Part shown: one piece after another, positions 51,221 through 62,691 of the stretch
Layout: every line of letters begins with the position of its first letter
How positions within the stretch are numbered: the stretch's first letter is position 1
Assembly (NCBI GenBank): GCA_910589415.1
Contig: OU342631.1
Span: 56,944,598-57,008,597 of the forward strand
Reading direction: 5' to 3'
Source: Malachius bipustulatus
Taxonomy: Eukaryota > Arthropoda > Insecta > Coleoptera > Melyridae
Length of the DNA stretch: 64,000 nucleotides
Notes under the pieces: generated by a model
The model's input: the letters and a program-made list of their open reading frames with translations, nothing else
Told to the model about the DNA's origin: nothing
Database searches by the model: none
Made by a program: the position numbers and the translations under genes

Positions 51221-52904
51221 TTGGAATTCAAAGTGCTTTTTATTGCACATTTGCTTGTTGATTTTACATGCGAGCGAAACGCTCGCTAGCTACCACTGGT
51301 GTTACAATTCACCTAGCGACCAATTCCGGGTTTAACCCGGCATTGGTTAAGTAAGCTAGAAAAATGGACAAGATTGTACGAGTTCAAGTAACAGAATAAT
51401 TACAGTTTAAAGACAATGGTGAACTAAATGCTCACCTAGCGACCACTCCCGGGTTAAGAATGGACAGCGGCCATATCTTGGGAAATATTGATCCTACAGT
51501 TTAAAAATTAAAATTTTCCAGACATAAGTGACTATGCGAAATGCAATGAAAATATTTTCAAGATGGTCGCACTTCCGGAAATACCGGAAGTTGACACCTA
51601 CTTCGTTATTTTAACGGGGCACCCTTTATATTATTAGATTTTTAAATTGCCTGGCAAAATCGAATACAGGCGGTTTTCACAATTGGAATTTGAGTTGAGT
51701 AGTTTATGTGTTATAAACAAGTGAAAATCGTAATTTTCAATTTTCTAAGCATCTCACATTGAAAACAGCTCAAGATATTTAAAAACGGCTTACATGCCCC
51801 TATATTAACTTTTTACTAGGTATTCTATTATGCAGTTTAGATTTTTCTACTTGTTGATAAAAAATCTGTTAATTTTCATCACCCTGTATAAATATTTAAA
51901 CCACATGGTAGGATACCTTGTAAAAAGTTAAGATAGGGACATGTAAGCCGTTTAAATATCTTGAGCCGTTTTCAATGTGAGATGCTTTGAAAATGGAAAA
52001 TTGCGATTTTCACTTGTTTATAACTCATAAACTACTCAACCCAAATTCCAATTGTGAAAACCGCCTGTATTCGATTTTACCAGGCAATTTAAAAATACAA
52101 TATTATAAAGGGTGTCTCCGTTAAAATAACGAAGCATGTGTCAACTTCCGGTATTTCCGGAAGTGCGACTATCTTGAAAACATTGTCATTGCATCTCGCA
52201 TAGTCACTTATGTCAGGAATTTTTTTTTGTTGAAACTGTAGGATCAATATTTCCCAAGATATGGGCGCTTTCCATTCTTAAATGCCCACCCGGTACAATG
52301 TGTCGATACTATAGAGCCGTTATCGTTATCGTCACTAATAAAATTACCTTCAAAAGCCGTTGGAACCTTGAAGTAATATTATGATAATTATAATAACTTA
52401 GACAGGTTGCCAAATATTTACTTAAAAATTTTGCAAACTTTTAAGTAGTTTTTGAAGTTGCGACTACATTTTTGAGACTTGAAATTAAACATTCAAGTCG
52501 CAAAACCTTATAGTAATATTCGAAGTAGAATCAACGTTCTGACCACCAATTTACAAATACTTAAAATTATTTTTCACTACTTGTATAGAGGCATTTCATT
52601 ACTAAAAGGTACCTACACCTAGAGCATGCTTACAGTGCTCATACCTGCATTTACTTCAGAGACTGACTGACCCTATGACCTGGGATATGTTTGTCCTGTT
52701 TAGCACACTTTAATGTCAATCGAGCTTAGCAGATTATGGACGCTTCTCAAATCAGTTAAGTATGTTCTTTTATTAATTGATTTGATATTGACTTAACTCG
52801 ATGGGTAATCTAATTAGTCTGATCTCGTTCATTTCATTATAATTGCAGATGGCACCGTCAAGTACCACTTGGAATTACAAAGTAGCTAGGGAAAAATTTT
52901 CAGA

Positions 52905-53165
52905 TTTTTCATCACCCTGTATAACAATTTCATCCACATCATAGGATACCTTGTAAAAAGTTAAGATAGAGACATGTACCTTTTTCTGCTGTCTTGAGCC
53001 GTTTTCATTGTAAACTGTTTTGAAAATGGAAAATGGCAATTTTCACTTGTTTATAACTCAAAAACTATTCACATTATACTGAAACTGTGAAAACCATTCT
53101 TACTGATTTTTTTCAGATAATCTGAAAATGTAAAAATATATAGGGTGTCCTATTTAAAATAACAA
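52905..53165. repeat. Partial copy of the 51880-52140 arm
   Basis: Runs parallel to 51885-52140: ATCACCCTGTATAA, GGATACCTTGTAAAAAGTTA and TTTTCACTTGTTTATAACTC all recur in order. The sequence up to about 53310 ends GGGACACCCGGTATA, possibly its terminus. Confidence 0.75.
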
Positions 53166-53386
53166 AGTTGTAAGGCGTCCTGTGTAGCTGAAAATTATTT
53201 TAGGTTGAAGGTCTCTTCAAACCATACAATTTTTCTCCCTCATCTTTTTTTATAGCTTCAAAAGTGAAGCTGCCAGAGAAGAATCCCGCACTAATGGGAC
53301 ACCCGGTATATCCTGTAATAAAGTAATTCTGACCTAATCGATATCATGCAAATAGTATTTTGTACTTTCTGTAGTAGTTAGGTCAG

Positions 53387-53742
53387 TATACAGGGTTAGA
53401 ACTATTTAAAGGGCCACTACAGGGATATCCAAAACCATTGAAGATACGAGAGGTCGGTTAAATTAGAGAAAAGTTGCGCTATTTTGTGGCACTACGAAAA
53501 ATTATTTATTAATTTCCAATTGTAAGAAAGATATGGCAAAAATAAGATTTCTCGATTTTTCAGTTTTTTCACGATATTTCAGGAACGGTCACAGAAGTCT
53601 TGACTGTCAGAAATCTTGAATGTTTGACGGATTCGAGATGGCCACAAAATAGCGCAACTTTTCTCCAATTTAACCGACCTCGTATCTTCAATGGTTTAGG
53701 ATATCCCTGTAGTGGCCCTTGAAATAGTTCTAACCCTGTATA
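53387..53742. mobile_element. Palindromic MITE, 352 bp, TA duplication
   Basis: 53389-53740 starts TACAGGGTTAGAACTATTT and ends with the mirror CTAACCCTGTA, flanked by TA. The outer ~110 bp of each arm pair well (GGGCCACTACAGGGATATCC / GGATATCCCTGTAGTGGCCC). Confidence 0.92.
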
Positions 53743-54775
53743 TAGATCATCTAAAATTAGATATGTTAAGTTATTGTTTTAATGTCTTAGCGGTCGTAAC
53801 GCTGCTCGACGTTTGTAACTTCCGATATTGTAAACCTAATAAATTACAGTTTGCGAATAAAATTGTTTTTTTTTTAACTCGGTTTGCAAGTCGTAAATTA
53901 TAATTTACGAAGGGTAATTTTTTGAAACTACATAGTTCAATGACTTAAGATTCAAAAGAAATCTGTAGTCTCCGTTATGTTTCAGACGTAAAAAATTCCC
54001 TTTGAGTGTGTTGACATTTAGTTATTACACCTTTGCTTAACAGCTCCCTGATGCATTTTTTTACGTGAGGTGAACTTTGCATTGAATTGGATTCGAAGAC
54101 TTGTTTTTCAACGGGTTTAGAAGTTGATTTTTGTACCTCTTGAATCAGTCAAGGATTCAAGTATTGTTGGTGATAGCTTGCCGATCAAATTCTGCTACAT
54201 GGATTACGTACCGCTAAGTGCGGTACGACGGCCGATTCGGTAGTTGCGACGACAGATAAACGAGTTTCCGGATTGGCGTGTCAGCCGATCTCCTCGGAAA
54301 TGGTGCAGGTCTTGGCGGCGTTCGAGGGTCGTCTCGAAGGTCTTCTCGCCCCCTCCATTCTTATGTGGCGCTCACTGGCGGGGAGCGCTGACATTTAATT
54401 ATTATTTACACCTTTGGTTACTGATAATTTGAAGGTCGGTGGAGGTGAATCTTCGTGAAAACTTTCTTAGCAGGGGAAGATTTTGAGACTTCTCTGCCCA
54501 CTTCGGCTTGAAAATTTTTGGTTTTCTCGGCCAAGTCTTTCTCGCAAAGAAACTCATCGGGGATTTTACCGGAAGGAAGGACCGTGCTGAAGAAATTGGT
54601 CCGCCAAGTGAGCCGTGGCACTGATGGTAACACTTGAAATTTCTGCATAAATTTGTCCTTCCGGAAGTTCTAATCAGGCATTAGGTGCAACATTTCTAGG
54701 TTAATCAAATAACAATTCGCCGGAATGGGGTATCCAAGGGGCGAACTTTAACGAATTTCAGACTTGAGGGCAGGA
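53743..54775. other. No gene recognised
   Basis: AT-rich, then a GC-richer patch near 54190-54390 that holds a short inverted repeat, TACCGC...GCGGTA. No domain is recognised in its short open frames. Confidence 0.5.
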
Positions 54776-54779
54776 AAGA

Positions 54780-55560
54780 AGAGAATGGTTCAAGTGCAAA
54801 GTATGCTTAACACTAGTCCACTGCACCGAGATGGCTTGCTAAACTTATGTCAAGAATGTTTGCGTACAAGGAAGTGTTAAACCGTTCACATGCAAAAGAC
54901 GGAGGAATATGCCAGGAAGGAATGAGTTTAGTACAAAAAAAAAAGGTTAAAACTTGTACTACTTGCACAGAGGCGGCTGGCTAAAACTTATGCCTTGCCA
55001 GGAAGGAATAAGTAACGTGCAAGGAATGGGACCGAGACATCTGGCTGAAGTTTATGCCAGGAAGAAGTGGCTAAAGTGCAAAAAAAAATTGTTAAAACTT
55101 GTACCACTTGCATAGAGATGACTGGCTAAAACTTATGTCATGCCAGGAAGGAATAGGTTACGTGCAACGAATGGCACTGAGATATCTGGCTAAAACTTAT
55201 GCCAAGAAGAAGTGGTTGAAGTGCAAAAAATTGTTAAAACTTGTACCACTTTGCACAGAGACGACTGACCAAAACTTATGCCGTACCAGGAAGGTATAGT
55301 TTACTTGTGAGGAATGGAACTGAGACATCTGGCTAAAACTTATGGCACGAAGAATTGGTTGAAGTGAAAAAAATTGTTTAAACTTGTACCACTGTGCGCA
55401 GAGATGACTGGCTAAAATTTATGACATGCCAGGAAGGAATAGATTACGTGCAAGGAATGGCACCGAGACATCTGGCTAAACTTAGGCCAGGAAGAAATAG
55501 TTGAAGTAAAAAAAATGTTAGAAGGTGTGCACAGAAACGGTTGGCAAAACTTATGCCATT
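54780..55560 (+). repeat. Tandem array of ~145-bp units
   Basis: The block GTACCACTTGCA(C/T)AGAGA, then CTGGCTAAAACTTATG, recurs near 54955, 55102, 55243 and 55387. Each unit also contains a half-copy (GAGACATCTGGCTAAAACTT). This is a minisatellite-like array of four or more units with small indels. Confidence 0.88.
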
Positions 55561-55564
55561 AAGG

Positions 55565-57290
55565 AAAAGTCTTCTTAAAATTTGCAGACAGGCTGACTGC
55601 AAGTACGTACCTGAAAGGCCAGGATCCGATGTAAAACGGTCGTCAGCTGATATGAGGTGTTTTTCCGGGTGGCCCAGTTTCCGTTTGAGGCATTCTAGTC
55701 TGGTCCGTTCGATGGTTAACGCAGCCTGTACTTTTGTATTTACGTCGGTATTACGCACTGGCTTGAAGCACGACCGTCACGAACGACACAAGAAAGTGTT
55801 CTGAGGCAGCATGCGTCGTAGAAGCTAAGAGCAAATTTGTTTATAATAATTCAAGTATCTACTTTCGACTGTAAAGTCCCGGACACACAGGAAAATTGTT
55901 ATGCTAATGTTTTTTGCAAATAACTTTTGCTAGGTGATGATACTTAAATGGAAACTGAAAGCTAAAATTCACGACTTCATTACAAAATAAAACACGCGAA
56001 AGCAAATAGGTTACGTTCTGACTATATCTTGCGTTAACTCGAATGCTCCTCTCAACTGTCGCCTCATAGCTTTTGCTTCTGCGTCATATAAAAGCTAATT
56101 TAATGAATTTTAACTACTTTGAGTTACAGATTTTCGAATAATCTTTTATATTAACCATTACAAGTCCCAAGAATAAATCATACTCTATGAAATTATTTTA
56201 CTTCATGTTATTATGAATCCATAATAATTTATTACATCCGCACAATAATTATTATTATCAACAATAATATACAAAAAATAAAACTTACTGACGTTCATAA
56301 GATTAATATAACTTTTAATATAAGATAACTTTTAAAGTGAAACAGCTCATTATATTATATTTTTCAGTTCAAATAACTTGAAATTTATTCTTTAAAAGAC
56401 AGTGGCTGTATCCGGCAGGAAAGGATTCCTAATTTTAATTTAGGTATATCAGTAATGCCAAAAATATACAATACCTACAAGAGATTCCTATAGTTTTATT
56501 TATAGGATGGTTTATTTTCGTTTGAAAATTTACCATAACTCATATTTACTTGTGATTATTTTCTTTCATTTAATGTATGCCAGTATTTCTTTGAACACCT
56601 GCTAGATTTATTTTAGCAACGATTTTATGACTTTCCTAACGACAGTGACTTAAATTATTATAATACAGATCTACTGAGTTAATTTAAATACTACTTAATT
56701 CTGTACAATATTAAACGACACTGTTTAAAAACGTTAACTATTTTATACACAACAACTTAGTTGAGTCATGAGTTTGACCATATGTAAGTTAGTCTAGTCA
56801 AAATAGGAAAACTTCTTGAAAAAATATTGATCTGGATTTTTCTTTAAGTGAATGTGGATGTGGGTAGAGGGAAACTTTAAAGTCGAGATTGTGCCTGTGA
56901 ATTTCTGGTTGCCATCCTGAGAACATTAATGCCCTCTTATCTTAATTATTTTAAAACATCGAACAATCGCCAAGTTTATTTAAGGTATATAACAAGAGCC
57001 GACCCCGTCGAGTCAAGCGAGAGACGAACATAAAAGAAATCTTCGCTTCAGCTTGGGACGGAACTTTGCGAAGCTCGTTTTTCTTTTAATTCTCGCGAGC
57101 ATTTGGGAAGTGTGTTGCTTATTATTAATATACTGGCCAGTATGTTTATTGTTTTCTCTTTTTTTGCATAAAGTAGTCATCCGATAATAGATCATCACTC
57201 TTCATCGTTATTCTGTAGTTTTCATTCCCCGAATACATATGATTTCAAGTAAAAAATTATTCCATTAGATATAATTCCATTAAGTATAAC
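55565..57290. other. No gene recognised
   Basis: AT-rich sequence without recognisable coding, RNA or repeat features. Confidence 0.5.
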
Positions 57291-57296
57291 ATAGAT

Positions 57297-57801
57297 TGTT
57301 GTAGACTAGTTTGTAGGCACAGGGAACCACCGTATTTCTACAACTATTTTATTCAACTCAAACACTCCGTAATTTATTATTATTAGAACATATAAGAATA
57401 TATTGAGTTACAATCCGGAACTTTTCCATTCCTTCACTGCCCTCGCTCGCGTTGGACACCGTTCGACTTCGTAAAACAGGATCACAAGAATGATCGTCGA
57501 CAGAGAAGACAGATACAGATCAGATTTTAGACTTCTTACATCACAACAGTGATCTTCTGACAGACCAGACAGGTTAGAAGTAATACAGGATCACAACAGT
57601 GATCAAGAAGACAGATTCAGATCAGATTTCAGACTTCTAACGTGGCAACAGTGATCTTCTGACAGAGCAGACAAGCTAGAAGACATAGAAGGCAGACAGG
57701 ATCGAAGACAGATTCAGATCAGATTTCAGACTTCTAACGTTATAACAGTGTTCTTCTGACAGAGCAGACAGGTTACAAGGAATACAGGTACTTACATTAC
57801 A
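57297..57801 (-). repeat. 3' LTR of the Gypsy copy, with internal tandem repeats
   Basis: On the minus strand it would start TGTAATGTAAG and end CTACAACA. 57476-57790 carries three diverged units with CAGATTTCAGACTTCTAACG and ACAGTGATCTTCTGACAGAG. These units are absent from the other LTR. Confidence 0.6.
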
Positions 57802-57822
57802 AGGGTTGGCTTTCAGGATCAT

Positions 57823-58800
57823 TTAAAATAATCCATGGTTCAGGTTATCTGCGGCAATAACTGTTTCAGAGGTTCGAGAACCACGAAAATCTTGTACCAA
57901 ATAGTGATCATTTGGAAGAACTTTCTTCACCCGAAACGGGCCCTTGAACTTGGGTTGTAGTTTTGTGGAATGACTCGTCGCAATTTTAGCTGTCAGGAGG
58001 ACCGTAACTAAATTGTTTTCCGAGTAGGTTTTTATTTTTCGCTTACGACCAAATAGGCGTTGGGAGCGAGTTTGTGCAGACGATAAATTTAAGAGATTTT
58101 TGTTGTGACGTAGATCGGTGAGGTTTTCACGCTCAAGATTAGTAGGAGACAGATCTTGCAGAATTTTTGCATGGTTGTTAATAAATTTTTGAAAGTAACC
58201 CGAAAATTCCAAGAATTGACGAAGTGTTTTTTTGTCGTGGGCTGAAGTAGATTAAGGATCCCGGAAAGTTTATTTGCATCAGGTTGGATTCAATCTTTGG
58301 AAATGGCATGACCAAGATATATGTGAGCTTATATACACAAAAGAAGATACACTTAGTTGTTTGCAAGGTCAAATTGTATTTCCCTAACAATTGCGAAACT
58401 CTTTCCAGTTTAAGGAGACCCTCCCGAAGAGACGACGATGGAATCAAGATATCGTCCAAATAAGGCATGACGTTGGGTCTCGTAATTCAGATAGAATTTT
58501 CGACAGCATCTGCTGAAAAACAGCAACATCATTACAGAGACCGAAACTCATACGTAAAAACTCGTATTTGCCATCCGGAGTAATAAATGCTGTCTTTGCT
58601 ATTGAATCTGAGGCTATGGGTATTTGAAAATAACCTGAGTATAAGTGTAAGGTAATCAATCTGTTATAATTTAAGAGTTTATCAAGTTGCATGGTCTTCG
58701 ATACGAGAAAGTGGGAACTTATATTTAACAGTAATACTATTTAGGTTTCTATAATCAACACATAACCGGAAGTCTCCACTTTTCTGGGGAACGAGAATAA
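57823..58800 (-). pseudogene. Gypsy pol: RT joined to integrase C-terminus
   Basis: Starting near 58800, the order is VPQKSGDFRLCVDYRNLNSI, HLYSGYFQIPIASDS, AFITPDGKYEFLRMSFGLCN, a frameshift near 58470, then YLDDILIPSSSLREGLLKLE. The RT connection is then fused at about 58170 to LSPTNLERENLTDLR, GRKRKIKTYSENNLVTVLL and FKGPFRVKKVLPNDHYLVQD. RNase H and the integrase core, present in the 15-18-kb copy, are missing here. Confidence 0.82.
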
Positions 58801-59311
58801 TAATTATTAGGACTATATAGCATACGAGGATTGAGAAGCACGAATTATTTTATGCTGTAAGAGTTTATTTCTTGCGCTTTAAGACTTTGGGTGGGCCGAT
58901 ATGAATTATAAACAACTGGAACCGACGATACCACGTTTATTTCCATGGTGGTCAGCGGATGTTTTGCCCATTTCTCTTAAAGTGGTAGCTATACAATCAC
59001 AATATGCATTTATAACTTTAAAACAGCTGGTTTCTGAAAAGGGCAATTTACTTGGTTGTTAGTGATGGGGGGGGGGGGCATTTTTCAAAATGTAATGTGG
59101 GGTTGTAAAATAAAACTATTCCCTAAAAGGATATCAGCGGGACACATTATGACCAGGTACCGCTATTTGATTCAGTTGTGTTTCTGTATGAGAGAGGGAT
59201 GTTTTCGGTACAGGTTAATCTCGATTTTGATCGACACTACGGAAGTACGTGAGTAACTCGTCCAGCGACAGAAAATTATTTAATAACGCCATTTGCCTAA
59301 TTTGTTAGTGT

Positions 59312-59638
59312 TCAATACCATGAATTATAATATTTATCATATCTTTGTTGGGGATATCCCAATTTAATTTTTGCAACTTGTTTAGTTTTTGCAAATAATA
59401 TTGGACAAAAGATCGCTGGGACGAGGAAGGGAAAGTAGCGGCATTGAAACAGCTTCCCGATGGCATTTATGTCAATATCGAATGTGTTTCGCAGACCTAC
59501 TTTTAAACTGTTCCAGTTTGTGAAAGAATGATGGCTACTTAAGTACCACTGAAGAGCGCGTCCGGTCGGTTTTGAGATCACAAAGCGGGTGATCGTACGT
59601 AACGTCATCCCAATGAGAAAAATACACTTTTTCTTCAA
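59312..59638 (-). pseudogene. Gypsy gag fragment
   Basis: A 108-codon open frame with FVISKPTGRALQWYLSSHHS and WNSLKVGLRNTFD resembles the Gag capsid-region pattern (GxAxxWY...W..LK..L...F) of Gypsy elements. Position, between primer site and RT, agrees. Confidence 0.6.
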
Positions 59639-59987
59639 CTAAACGAAGTCATTTTTCAGCTGAATTGTTCCCAGGCTAGGGTCAAAGACATGTTTTGCCA
59701 AGAAAATGTATTTGTACTTGCGTGTGGTGGTTTTAATGAATTAAGTTCCTCTCTCAATTGTTGTACTTGCCGCTCCAAAGTAAGGGGAGGCGTCAGCGAG
59801 CTCTTGGGGACAGGAGCAGAGGTCGAGGAGTAGAGGAACGGAACGTATCAGTCAACGTATCCGTCCTGTAGCAGGTCTGTAACCAAGGTGCCGATCTCAC
59901 GTCTGTTGGATGACCTTGCGGGAAACATGATTTTCAAGAGTGTTCACACCTTAATTACCTCAAAATTAGACAGTTAGTCTTAGCTTC

Positions 59988-60002
59988 GGATCACTTCTGA
60001 CA
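59988..60002 (-). promoter_or_regulatory. Primer binding site, tRNA-Leu-like
   Basis: On the minus strand the LTR end CTACAACA is followed by GT and then TGTCAGAAGTGATCC. TGTCAGAAGTG matches the complement of tRNA-Leu just inside its CCA end, as I recall for mdg3-like elements. Confidence 0.5.
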
Positions 60003-60159
60003 ACTGTTGTAGACTAGTTTGTAGGCACAAGGAAACACCGTATTTCTACAACTATACATATCAGAATAATATTCTGAATATATTATATTCAGTAACAGTC
60101 CGGAACTTTTCCATTCCCTCACTGCCCTCGCTCAATTTGGACACCGTTCGACCTCGTTC

Positions 60160-61300
60160 GATGTCTCCCCTCCATGGCTGCTTGCAGACGGTCGGTGGTT
60201 CCCCGTTGAAACTCACCGACAGACCACCGTACTCCCGCCAGCGGAAGCAGCCAAAGACAGCTACCGTAGAGGTGGTCCCACAAGATGTTTAATATTTTTT
60301 TTTACATTCATGACTTCTCTTGATTCACGTTTGGTTCATCGCTTTCCCATGTCTCGTTAGAGGTTCGCTGTGAAAATAGTTTTCAACGAGCGGTTCTCGA
60401 AGCGCTCTCGATGCGCTCGGCTCTCGCTAGGCTCAGCACATATTTTGTGTACGTACCTTTAGAGAACTGAGATTTGATCATCGAGGAACGTCCGAGGTCG
60501 CCAGCTATTTGAAGGACGAGTAACCGTTGTAACTACCAAACTGTCTACGCTCAATTAAATAAGACTTTAACAAATGCAGCAATCCAGATCAAAAGCTTTC
60601 ACGAAATTAGTGTAAAGAACGTCGACACAGATCGACAACAACTATTAATCCAAGAGATGGCTGCAGAAAATGTGCCGTTATTAAGTTGGACGAACGAGAA
60701 AATATGAATGATCGTTAATACTCTAATTAAGAGGAAACGCAAAGGTTGTCAACGAAAATCTTGCCGAAAGATTGATTTTTCAAATTGTTCATTTGATAAA
60801 TAATTGCAAGAACAATCTTTTATTGGTAGACAGAAAATTAAATGCTGCCTTACCTAATCCTGCCACACACTCCGGCAGCCAGGCGTAAGTGGGCTGTTTT
60901 TCATAAATAACTATCGTCATCCGGTGGAAGCATAATAATTCTGTGAGTCGGACGAATGTGCTCGGATTTCAGAGCCTAACGAGACTAGCCCCCCCCCCCC
61001 CCCCCCCGGTTTTGAGGATGCTGAATACGATGGTGGTGGTTTAAACTCTTCTCGAGTTGACCGCACCCCCTAAAACGACCAAAAACCACCCCAATGAAGG
61101 GTAAGTCATGGAACTTCTTTCTCTTGGCCGCCAAACTTCTGTCACCCCCCGTTTTCGAGGTCGCTGAACACGATGCTGACGTCGAGGTCGGTTCGCGACG
61201 CCCGCTAACCCCTCTACGTGGCCAAGAACAAGCCCCGAAAGGGGTGAAACGGGAACTAGCCGCGAAAAATCGGCTAAAATCCAATGATTAAATCATTCTG
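60160..61300. other. No gene recognised; 19-base C run
   Basis: Mixed GC content. C19 at 60989-61007 followed by a GC-rich patch to 61280. Overlapping open frames there on both strands show no domain. Confidence 0.5.
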
Positions 61301-61302
61301 GA

Positions 61303-61413
61303 CTGTTTTGCTGTGGTGCATGGAGATTTGCTCCAAACATTTCGTCCACAACTGAGGTAGACTTCATCCGCCGTTACGTTCGGGACAAATCTCCATTGAC
61401 CACGGAAAAACAG
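61303..61413. mobile_element. Short inverted-repeat element (~110 bp)
   Basis: CTGTTTTGCTGTGGTGCATG, then GAGATTTG, is mirrored by CAAATCTCCATTGACCACGG, then AAAAACAG. The arms are about 28 bp with four mismatches. Confidence 0.6.
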
Positions 61414-61954
61414 CCCGAAGTCAATTCTGATTTCTGTTTTGTAAAAATTACTTTGTAAAAATTGCTAAAAATAATTATTTCATGCAAGACCGAACTAATA
61501 TAGGTGAACTCCTTTTGGAGTTCCCCACCCCTCTCATCAGCTCTCTTCTATCCTCCTTCGAGTTAGAGGTTAATGACAGTTATAATATATTATTTTTTTA
61601 TTATTTTTTAACACAAAACTTCATTCAATTTAAATTTGTACTCATTTTAAGAAAAATATTGTAAATATTCATCACTGTGAGTAGTTTTTTATACCATTCT
61701 AAAACAATTATTTGATAATTTTTTTCCAGGTAGGTATCCAAAAAAGGAATAATATTTTCAGTCTGTTTGTCAATAGTGATATTTTCATAACTTTGAAATT
61801 TTTAAATCTAATAATTACTTATTAAATAATATATCTGACCCGGAGATGACGGTAATACGTTAGAGTGCAGACTACTATGCTGAATTATGACTATATCCCT
61901 TGATTTTAAGAAAATTCAGATTTTCGATTTTAAAATAATTATAATTATTCATAA

Positions 61955-62230
61955 TGTACAGAGTGAATTAAGAATGGACGCCAGGATTATCTCAGAAACT
62001 ACAGAGACATTACACTGATCATATTTTGAACACACCACATTGGCGAAAAATCCTGATTTTCCACTTGGTCATGGTTGTTACGCCCCCTAACGGTAATTTT
62101 AGAAGCTCAAAACTATTTTCCAATCTTTTTTTATGAACTCTTTTCTTTAAAGAAATTATTTACTGAACCTGTACGACGCCTAGTTTCTGAGATAATCCCG
62201 GCGTTAATTCTTAATGGTTCACCCTGTACA
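61955..62230. mobile_element. MITE with ~50-bp inverted ends
   Basis: TGTACAGAGTGAATTAAGAA, then AGGATTATCTCAGAAACT, is mirrored by AGTTTCTGAGATAATCCCGG, then CACCCTGTACA. It lies about 460 bp beyond the transporter stop codon. Confidence 0.8.
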
Positions 62231-62691
62231 TATTTGTAAATTTTTTTCATATTTCGACAACTGTGAAAGCTATAAGTTTAAAATAACAAAATAAAACATT
62301 TTCAAATTATATATTTCAAAATGGATTGTTTTGAAGCAATACTTAAGCAATAGTAAATAAATTTCTATAAATAAACAAAATTTATGCGATGTGGGAAATC
62401 TTTTTATATGAGATTTTGTATAATGTGGTCCCTTGAAGCACTAGTATTGAAAAATTATCCAATTAATCCAAAGTAAGATGAAACTACCCAACAAAATACA
62501 AGATTAGTAGCAAAAAAAAAGTTTTTGTTTTTCATGATCAGTGTATAAATTAGTTTTACGATATCACATAGAAAACGCAATTGTCCATATTAATTATTCA
62601 TAATTAGGAATTTTTGGTTTCAAAATACCCACATCGTACTGTCTTCTAAATCATCTGCTTGGATCTGATATGAATAGCCAGAAATGCAAAA

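Larger units (their letters stand above)
49814..51457. mobile_element. piggyBac-like MITE with TTAA duplication and nested MITEs
   Basis: 49818-51453 starts CCCGGGAGTGGTCGCTAGGT, ends with the near-mirror CTAGCGACCACTCCCGGG, and is flanked by TTAA on both sides. The arms run about 120 bp each (CTCACCATTGTCTTTAAACA versus TTTAAAGACAATGGTGA). Two other MITEs lie inside, leaving about 640 bp of its own sequence. It has no transposase and is non-autonomous. Confidence 0.88.
49803..52288. mobile_element. Palindromic element interrupted by a TTAA MITE
   Basis: The outer ends CCGGGTGGGCATTTAA (49802-49817) and TTAAATGCCCACCCGG (52273-52288) are inverted repeats. The left arm is cut at TTAA by the insertion at 49818-51453 and continues from 51454 (TTAAGAATGGACAGCGGCCA). 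The right arm mirrors it without a break (52210-52288). Without the insert the element is about 850 bp with arms of nearly 400 bp. Confidence 0.88.
57297..60158 (-). mobile_element. Decayed, internally deleted Gypsy retrotransposon
   Basis: LTR-like repeats begin TGTTGTAGACTAGTTTGTAG at 57297 and at 60005 (element on the minus strand). They share about 150 bp, including CCGGAACTTTTCCATTCC. Between them, read leftward, are a primer site, gag, RT and the integrase C-terminus. The segment between RT and the integrase tail is deleted. Same family as 15195-18290. Confidence 0.82.

Noticed and set aside
60989..61007. C19 run as a regulatory element
   Set aside because: A homopolymer run next to a GC-rich patch. 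It could be a sequencing or assembly artefact and carries no further signal.
61094..61291. Small basic protein in the GC-rich patch
   Set aside because: Open frames overlap on both strands simply because of GC content. No conserved feature.
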